Notes under the pieces: generated by a model
The model's database searches: none
Told to the model about the DNA's origin: nothing
What the model saw: only the letters and a program-made list of their open reading frames with translations
Position numbers and translations under genes: made by a program
Part shown: one piece after another, positions 7,437 to 10,503 of the stretch
How positions within the stretch are numbered: position 1 is the stretch's first letter
How the letters are laid out: every line of letters starts with the position of its first letter
Origin: CAUZEO01 sp963578625
GTDB lineage: Bacteria; Verrucomicrobiota; Kiritimatiellia; SLOV01
NCBI GenBank assembly: GCA_963578625.1
Contig: CAUZEO010000175.1
Span: forward strand, 1 to 10,503
Direction: 5' to 3'
DNA: 10,503 nucleotides

Positions 7437-8189
7437 ATGACCGACCTGGAGACATGCGTAGCCGAGTTCAATCGTGACGGCTGTACGATTGCCCGTGGTT
7501 TGTTCAATGCCCGAGATCTGGCGGAGATCGAAAAGCACCTTGCTCGGTTTGTGACGGAGATCGCCCCTGGCCTGCCACTAGGCGAAGCGTTTTTCGAAGA
7601 CGACGCGCCGGATGTATTGAAGAGCGCCTTCCGGCTCCATCAGCATGACGCGTTCTTCGGCGAACTTTGCCGGTCGCCCCGCATCACGGATTTCGTGAAG
7701 GCGTTCTGGGACGACGAGGAGATCGTGCACCGGGGGGTCAGCTTCTTCGCCAAGGCGGCCCACAGCGGATCGGAGACGCCGGCTCACCAGGACAATGCCT
7801 TTCAATATATGGATCCCCCGGAAGGACTGACCGCAACGCTCGCGCTGGATGCTTCGAGCAAGGAGAACGGCGTGCTGTGCTGCCTCCGCGGGTCGCACAA
7901 GCTCGGACTGCTATCCCACGAACCATCCGGACTGCCCGGGTTCAGCCAGTGGCTCCCTGAACCACCGGATCAAAATGCGTACCCGGAAATCGAGCTCGCC
8001 ATGTTACCCGGCGACGTCGCGTTCCACGCATCCAACGCCGTGCACTACAGCGGTCCGAATCCATCACCAAATCACCGCCGGCAACTGGGACTCGGTTACT
8101 TTTCCTCAAGGGCCAAGCGGGATGAGACCGCCTGGGCCGCGTATATGGAGTTGCTGGAGAAGATGCACGGGGAGAAGGCAGGTAGTTGA
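7437..8189 (+). CDS. Phytanoyl-CoA dioxygenase (PhyH) family protein
   Basis: Predicted cytoplasmic Fe(II)/2-oxoglutarate-dependent oxygenase, 250 residues, about the usual length for bacterial PhyH proteins. The N-terminus VAEFNRDGCTIARGLFNARDL is the family's typical opening. The iron triad is visible as His117-x-Asp119 in TPAHQDN and His203 in SNAVHYSGPN. Arg214/Arg215 (HRRQLGLGYF) are the candidate 2-oxoglutarate-carboxylate ligand. GVLCCLRGSHKLG at ~145-157 is the family's conserved core strand. No signal peptide is visible. The ribosome site GGAGGG (7421-7426) sits 10 nt before the ATG. Family members hydroxylate very different small molecules (phytanoyl-CoA, ectoine, natural products, sugar-like compounds), so the substrate cannot be read from sequence. 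The close downstream BNR gene is the main clue to its job. Confidence 0.88.
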   Translation: MTDLETCVAEFNRDGCTIARGLFNARDLAEIEKHLARFVTEIAPGLPLGEAFFEDDAPDVLKSAFRLHQHDAFFGELCRSPRITDFVKAFWDDEEIVHRGVSFFAKAAHSGSETPAHQDNAFQYMDPPEGLTATLALDASSKENGVLCCLRGSHKLGLLSHEPSGLPGFSQWLPEPPDQNAYPEIELAMLPGDVAFHASNAVHYSGPNPSPNHRRQLGLGYFSSRAKRDETAWAAYMELLEKMHGEKAGS

Positions 8190-8212
8190 GGCTTATCTGT
8201 GAAACTAGGTTT

Positions 8213-8218
8213 GAGGGA
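8213..8218 (+). promoter_or_regulatory. Ribosome binding site deciding the second BNR gene start
   Basis: GAGGGA lies 7 nt before the ATG at 8226. A GTG at 8199 in the same frame has no comparable site, so 8226 is the preferred start. Confidence 0.6.
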
Positions 8219-8225
8219 ATCATCA

Positions 8226-9539
8226 ATGAACATCTTCAATATCGCAGGGAAAGATCCGGATCCGGATCGCAAATATGTATGCAGGCGAATGCTGGTCGGA
8301 CCCTGGCGGAATCAACCCGAGGAGTATGAAGGGTACAACGGTTTTGTGGGCTGGGCCTCGATTGCCATATTGAAATCAGGCCGATGGATGGTCACGTTCA
8401 ATTCCGGGTATTGGCACGCCAGCATGCCCACCGTCGGCCCGGGCGTGGAAGACGAGAAAAACCAGGATTTCATGCGGAGGGTCCCCCAACTTTATCGCGC
8501 GATCGACCAGGGCGGCACGACCTGGTTCGTCCCGCGTTTCCATGCGCCAAGAGGGGGCCGGGTGCATCGGATGGTCTCCGATGACGCAGGCCTCACGTGG
8601 TCGCAGCCAACAACCCTTGTCGATACCGAGAACACGAATCTTCACCCAGGCATTCTCGAAATGAACAACGGCACGCTTCTATGCACCTTCGTAGACGAAC
8701 GTCACGCGGTCGGTGATGAGCCCGCGCCTAACGGTTTCTACTTTCGGCTGGGCTATATACTTTCTGCCGACCATGGCCAAACCTGGAGCGATCCCAGGTT
8801 CCTTCCCGACACCACCGCCACCGGCAACGAACCTGCCATACAACTAGCCGACGGCACGGTCCTCCGATGCGCGCATGAACGTTTCGACAGCAGCAGGCCA
8901 TTCGACGGAACGGCCATCTTCGCCTCAAAGGACCATGGCCAGACCTTCGAGCTCCGCTCAATTATAGGGAAAGAAACCAATCCTATGCACGAACCCACCC
9001 TCGTCGAAATGAAGGATGGAAGGCTGGCCGTAATGACCCGCCCCGATGGCGACATCTGCTTTTCAGATGACGAAGGCAGAACCTGGACAGAGCCCGTGAG
9101 TACGGGAGTCACGATGGACGATCCTCACCTGGTTCAATTGCCAAACGGCGTACTGGCCGCGTTCCACGGTTCCCGGACGAAGTCTGGATTGAGAGTCATC
9201 CTCAGCAAAGACAACGGCCGGACATGGAACGGTCCCGCCGAAGGCCTGGGATACGCGGTCGATTCGTCCGTCTACAGATACTCATGCCCCGCAGTGCTTG
9301 ATGACGGAACCGTCTATGTCATCTACCAGCACACCGGAGGTCACGACATCCGACACGCCAGAACCATGGCCCTGTGGGGAATTCGCGTCAGGGTCTTCGA
9401 TTCGGCCGACGGCATCGAAATCCTCCCGGCTCCCGGCAGTCCGGAAGATCTGGGTCATGGTGAGGCATTTATGGCACTGGCGTCAGACCAGGATTTTGGC
9501 GATCGCGATGATGGAGACCGCCGATTGGAAGTCCTCTAG
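8226..9539 (+). CDS. Cytoplasmic sialidase-fold (BNR/Asp-box) protein with altered active site
   Basis: A 437-residue beta-propeller of the sialidase superfamily without signal peptide or accessory domain. Five Asp boxes are visible: SDDAGLTW (118-125), SADHGQTW (180-187), SKDHGQTF (234-241), SDDEGRTW (280-287), SKDNGRTW (327-334). Some GH33 landmarks survive: Glu256 with Arg272 exactly 16 residues later (HEPTLVEMKDGRLAVMTR), Arg323 just before the last Asp box, and Tyr352 in RYSCPAVLDDGTVYVIYQ. The R-I-P arginine that opens a classical sialidase is missing; the matching stretch reads WASIAILKSG. The glutamate that supports that arginine in LLYE is Gln368 here. A true sialidase activity is therefore doubtful, though another exo-glycosidase or lyase reaction is possible. 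The gene starts 36 bases after the PhyH stop with its own ribosome site, so the two probably share a transcript. Confidence 0.85.
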   Translation: MNIFNIAGKDPDPDRKYVCRRMLVGPWRNQPEEYEGYNGFVGWASIAILKSGRWMVTFNSGYWHASMPTVGPGVEDEKNQDFMRRVPQLYRAIDQGGTTWFVPRFHAPRGGRVHRMVSDDAGLTWSQPTTLVDTENTNLHPGILEMNNGTLLCTFVDERHAVGDEPAPNGFYFRLGYILSADHGQTWSDPRFLPDTTATGNEPAIQLADGTVLRCAHERFDSSRPFDGTAIFASKDHGQTFELRSIIGKETNPMHEPTLVEMKDGRLAVMTRPDGDICFSDDEGRTWTEPVSTGVTMDDPHLVQLPNGVLAAFHGSRTKSGLRVILSKDNGRTWNGPAEGLGYAVDSSVYRYSCPAVLDDGTVYVIYQHTGGHDIRHARTMALWGIRVRVFDSADGIEILPAPGSPEDLGHGEAFMALASDQDFGDRDDGDRRLEVL

Positions 9540-9579
9540 CGGCGCCCTTTGATTGATGGTTGTCGATTGTTGAATTATG

Positions 9580-9585
9580 AAGGAG
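9580..9585 (+). promoter_or_regulatory. Strong ribosome binding site before a 21-codon frame
   Basis: AAGGAG lies 8 nt before the ATG at 9594. It is one of the best-matching ribosome sites in the window, yet it serves only a very short frame. Confidence 0.5.
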
Positions 9586-9593
9586 AAAGCCAA

Positions 9594-9659
9594 ATGGACA
9601 CACCCGCTGAACTCGAGTATCAAAACGACGGAAGAGAACCGATGACACTTCCAGAGTGA
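9594..9659 (+). CDS. Possible 21-residue leader or small protein
   Basis: Reading frame of 21 codons (MDTPAELEYQ then NDGREPMTLPE) with a good ribosome site. Its stop codon overlaps the next ATG as TGATG at 9657-9661, the geometry of translational coupling. It lies wholly in the loop between two inverted heptad-repeat arms. The peptide is acidic and has no membrane segment or recognisable motif. It could be a coupling leader, a real small protein, or chance. Confidence 0.35.
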   Translation: MDTPAELEYQNDGREPMTLPE

Positions 9660-10503
9660 TGTCTCTTGTTCTTACTTCGCAAATCAGCAATCGACAATCA
9701 TCAATTGGCGATCGCGTAAATTGTTTGTCTTTGGTGAGATATCTTATATCAACGTTGCTTTTGGCGGCCGCCGCACCGGCGTTTGCCGACGACTTTACGA
9801 CGGTCGATCTTCGGCCCTATTTTGACAACGACGGCATCTCGTTTGTGACGAACCTGGTAGACGGCGACTTCAACTTTCAGTGTTCCTATCCCGCCGAGGA
9901 GATGCCCGAGCCCGGGCTCGGGGAACTTGGAGGCATCCCCTTTGATTTCCCTCGATACGACGACGGTGTAAACAACTGCGTCAAACTTGGCGGTAAGTCG
10001 ATCACGCTACCTGAACGGCCGGCCGCGGCGATCTATGTGCTCGGTAGCGCGCTTTACTCGCGTCACACGACGGCCCCGGCAACGCTCTACTACGCGGACG
10101 GCGAGTCGGAACGCCACCTGGTGATGCTGGGCGGAACGGAGCACGGGAACGTGGAAGTCCTCAAGACGACGGTGAGGCACGTGCAAAACCGTATCGCCGA
10201 CGGCGGAGGGTGGCCGATGTACGTGACGGCGGTCTACCCGCAGCGCGACGTCCCGCTAAAGGCGATTGTTTTCGACGAGGTGTTCTCCGGAGTCCAGGCT
10301 TTCGGGATAACGCTCTCGAGTGCCGTGCCCCACGGGAAGCCGGCCGGGAAGCTGCCGCTGTTCGGTCTCGCCGCGATCGATTGGGGCGGCGGTATTCGGG
10401 GAGCGAATCGGGCAAGGGCCTCCATTGCGGCGTCGAGAGATCTGGAAGGAGAACTGCAGGTTGAATGGTCATGCCGGGAGACGGAGAAGGCGAATGCCGT
10501 CCC
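9659..10503 (+). CDS. Secreted protein with N-terminal galactose-binding-like domain, 3' truncated
   Basis: The frame stays open from an ATG at 9659 past the window end (281 codons seen). An export signal is clear at residues 26-43: VRYLISTLLLAAAAPAFA with likely cleavage before DDF. The first 25 residues are partly encoded by the right heptad-repeat arm (SQISNRQSSIG), so the true start may be the GTG at 9734, just before the signal peptide, although no ribosome site is visible there. The mature part opens with TVDLRPYFDNDGIS, then YPAEEMP, GIPFDFP, NNCVKLGG, ITLPERPAAAIYVLGSALY and TLYYADGES. This pattern resembles a beta-sandwich, NPCBM/galactose-binding-like domain often placed ahead of catalytic domains in secreted PVC proteins. 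No catalytic domain lies within the window, so its enzyme class is unknown. It lies 119 bases after the BNR gene on the same strand. Confidence 0.8.
   Translation, partial: MSLVLTSQISNRQSSIGDRVNCLSLVRYLISTLLLAAAAPAFADDFTTVDLRPYFDNDGISFVTNLVDGDFNFQCSYPAEEMPEPGLGELGGIPFDFPRYDDGVNNCVKLGGKSITLPERPAAAIYVLGSALYSRHTTAPATLYYADGESERHLVMLGGTEHGNVEVLKTTVRHVQNRIADGGGWPMYVTAVYPQRDVPLKAIVFDEVFSGVQAFGITLSSAVPHGKPAGKLPLFGLAAIDWGGGIRGANRARASIAASRDLEGELQVEWSCRETEKANAV

Larger units (their letters stand above)
9552..9705. repeat. Inverted pair of 7-bp-periodic repeats around a short reading frame
   Basis: The left arm (9552-9573) and right arm (9684-9705) are inverted matches at 20 of 22 positions, separated by 110 bases. 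Each arm is itself periodic at 7 bases: left GATTGAT, GGTTGTC, GATTGTT, GAATTAT from 9551; right AAATCAG, CAATCGA, CAATCAT, CAATTGG from 9681. The loop contains the ribosome site and start of a 21-codon frame and the first ATG of the next gene. Folded in RNA, it could affect translation of that gene. Confidence 0.7.

Noticed and set aside
9519..9550. Weak hairpin CCGCCG/CGGCG at the end of the BNR gene as a terminator
   Set aside because: It has only five pairs with a long loop and is followed by CCCTTTG and not a T-run, so I do not call a terminator.

Overview
The window looks like an accessory glycan-degradation region from an uncultured bacterium of the PVC group (Kiritimatiellota, Lentisphaerota, Verrucomicrobiota or Planctomycetota). 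This rests on gene content, not on a marker gene. The clues are a secreted sialidase ending in a short module that I associate with Kiritimatiellota/Verrucomicrobiota surface proteins, the remains of a secreted SUMF1/FGE-domain protein, and a cluster of phytanoyl-CoA-dioxygenase-like, BNR-propeller and Kelch proteins. There are no RNA genes, transposase genes, CRISPR arrays or phage genes that I can support.

Layout. 33-1745 (minus): cytoplasmic GH3 beta-N-acetylhexosaminidase-like enzyme, visibly lower in G+C than the rest. 1746-2084: no gene, with a possible promoter for the GH3 gene and a strong GC-rich hairpin. 2085-2628 (minus): an FGE/SUMF1-domain pseudogene in which the signal peptide and first residues are joined directly, out of frame, to the C-terminal half. 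2871-4934 (plus): secreted GH33 sialidase with all key residues, a discoidin-like domain and a C-terminal module. 5034-5738 (plus): secreted LamG/DUF1080-like beta-sandwich protein. 5736-5820: short array of AAGTG/CACTT repeats between converging genes. 5898-7064 (minus): six-bladed Kelch propeller without a signal peptide. 7065-7436: gene-free divergent region. 7437-8189 (plus): Fe(II)/2-oxoglutarate-type dioxygenase (PhyH family). 8226-9539 (plus): cytoplasmic five-Asp-box sialidase-fold protein lacking the first arginine of the sialidase triad. 9552-9705: inverted pair of 7-bp-periodic repeats enclosing a 21-codon reading frame. 9659 to the window end (plus): secreted protein, 3' truncated.

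How they may work together (inference). The secreted sialidase and the LamG-like protein would act on a host or algal glycoconjugate outside the cytoplasm. The GH3 enzyme would remove N-acetylhexosamine inside the cell. The PhyH and degenerate BNR proteins are 36 bases apart with good ribosome sites and form a likely cytoplasmic pair acting on an unknown substrate. The PhyH/BNR pair is the least understood part and the best candidate here for an undescribed activity.
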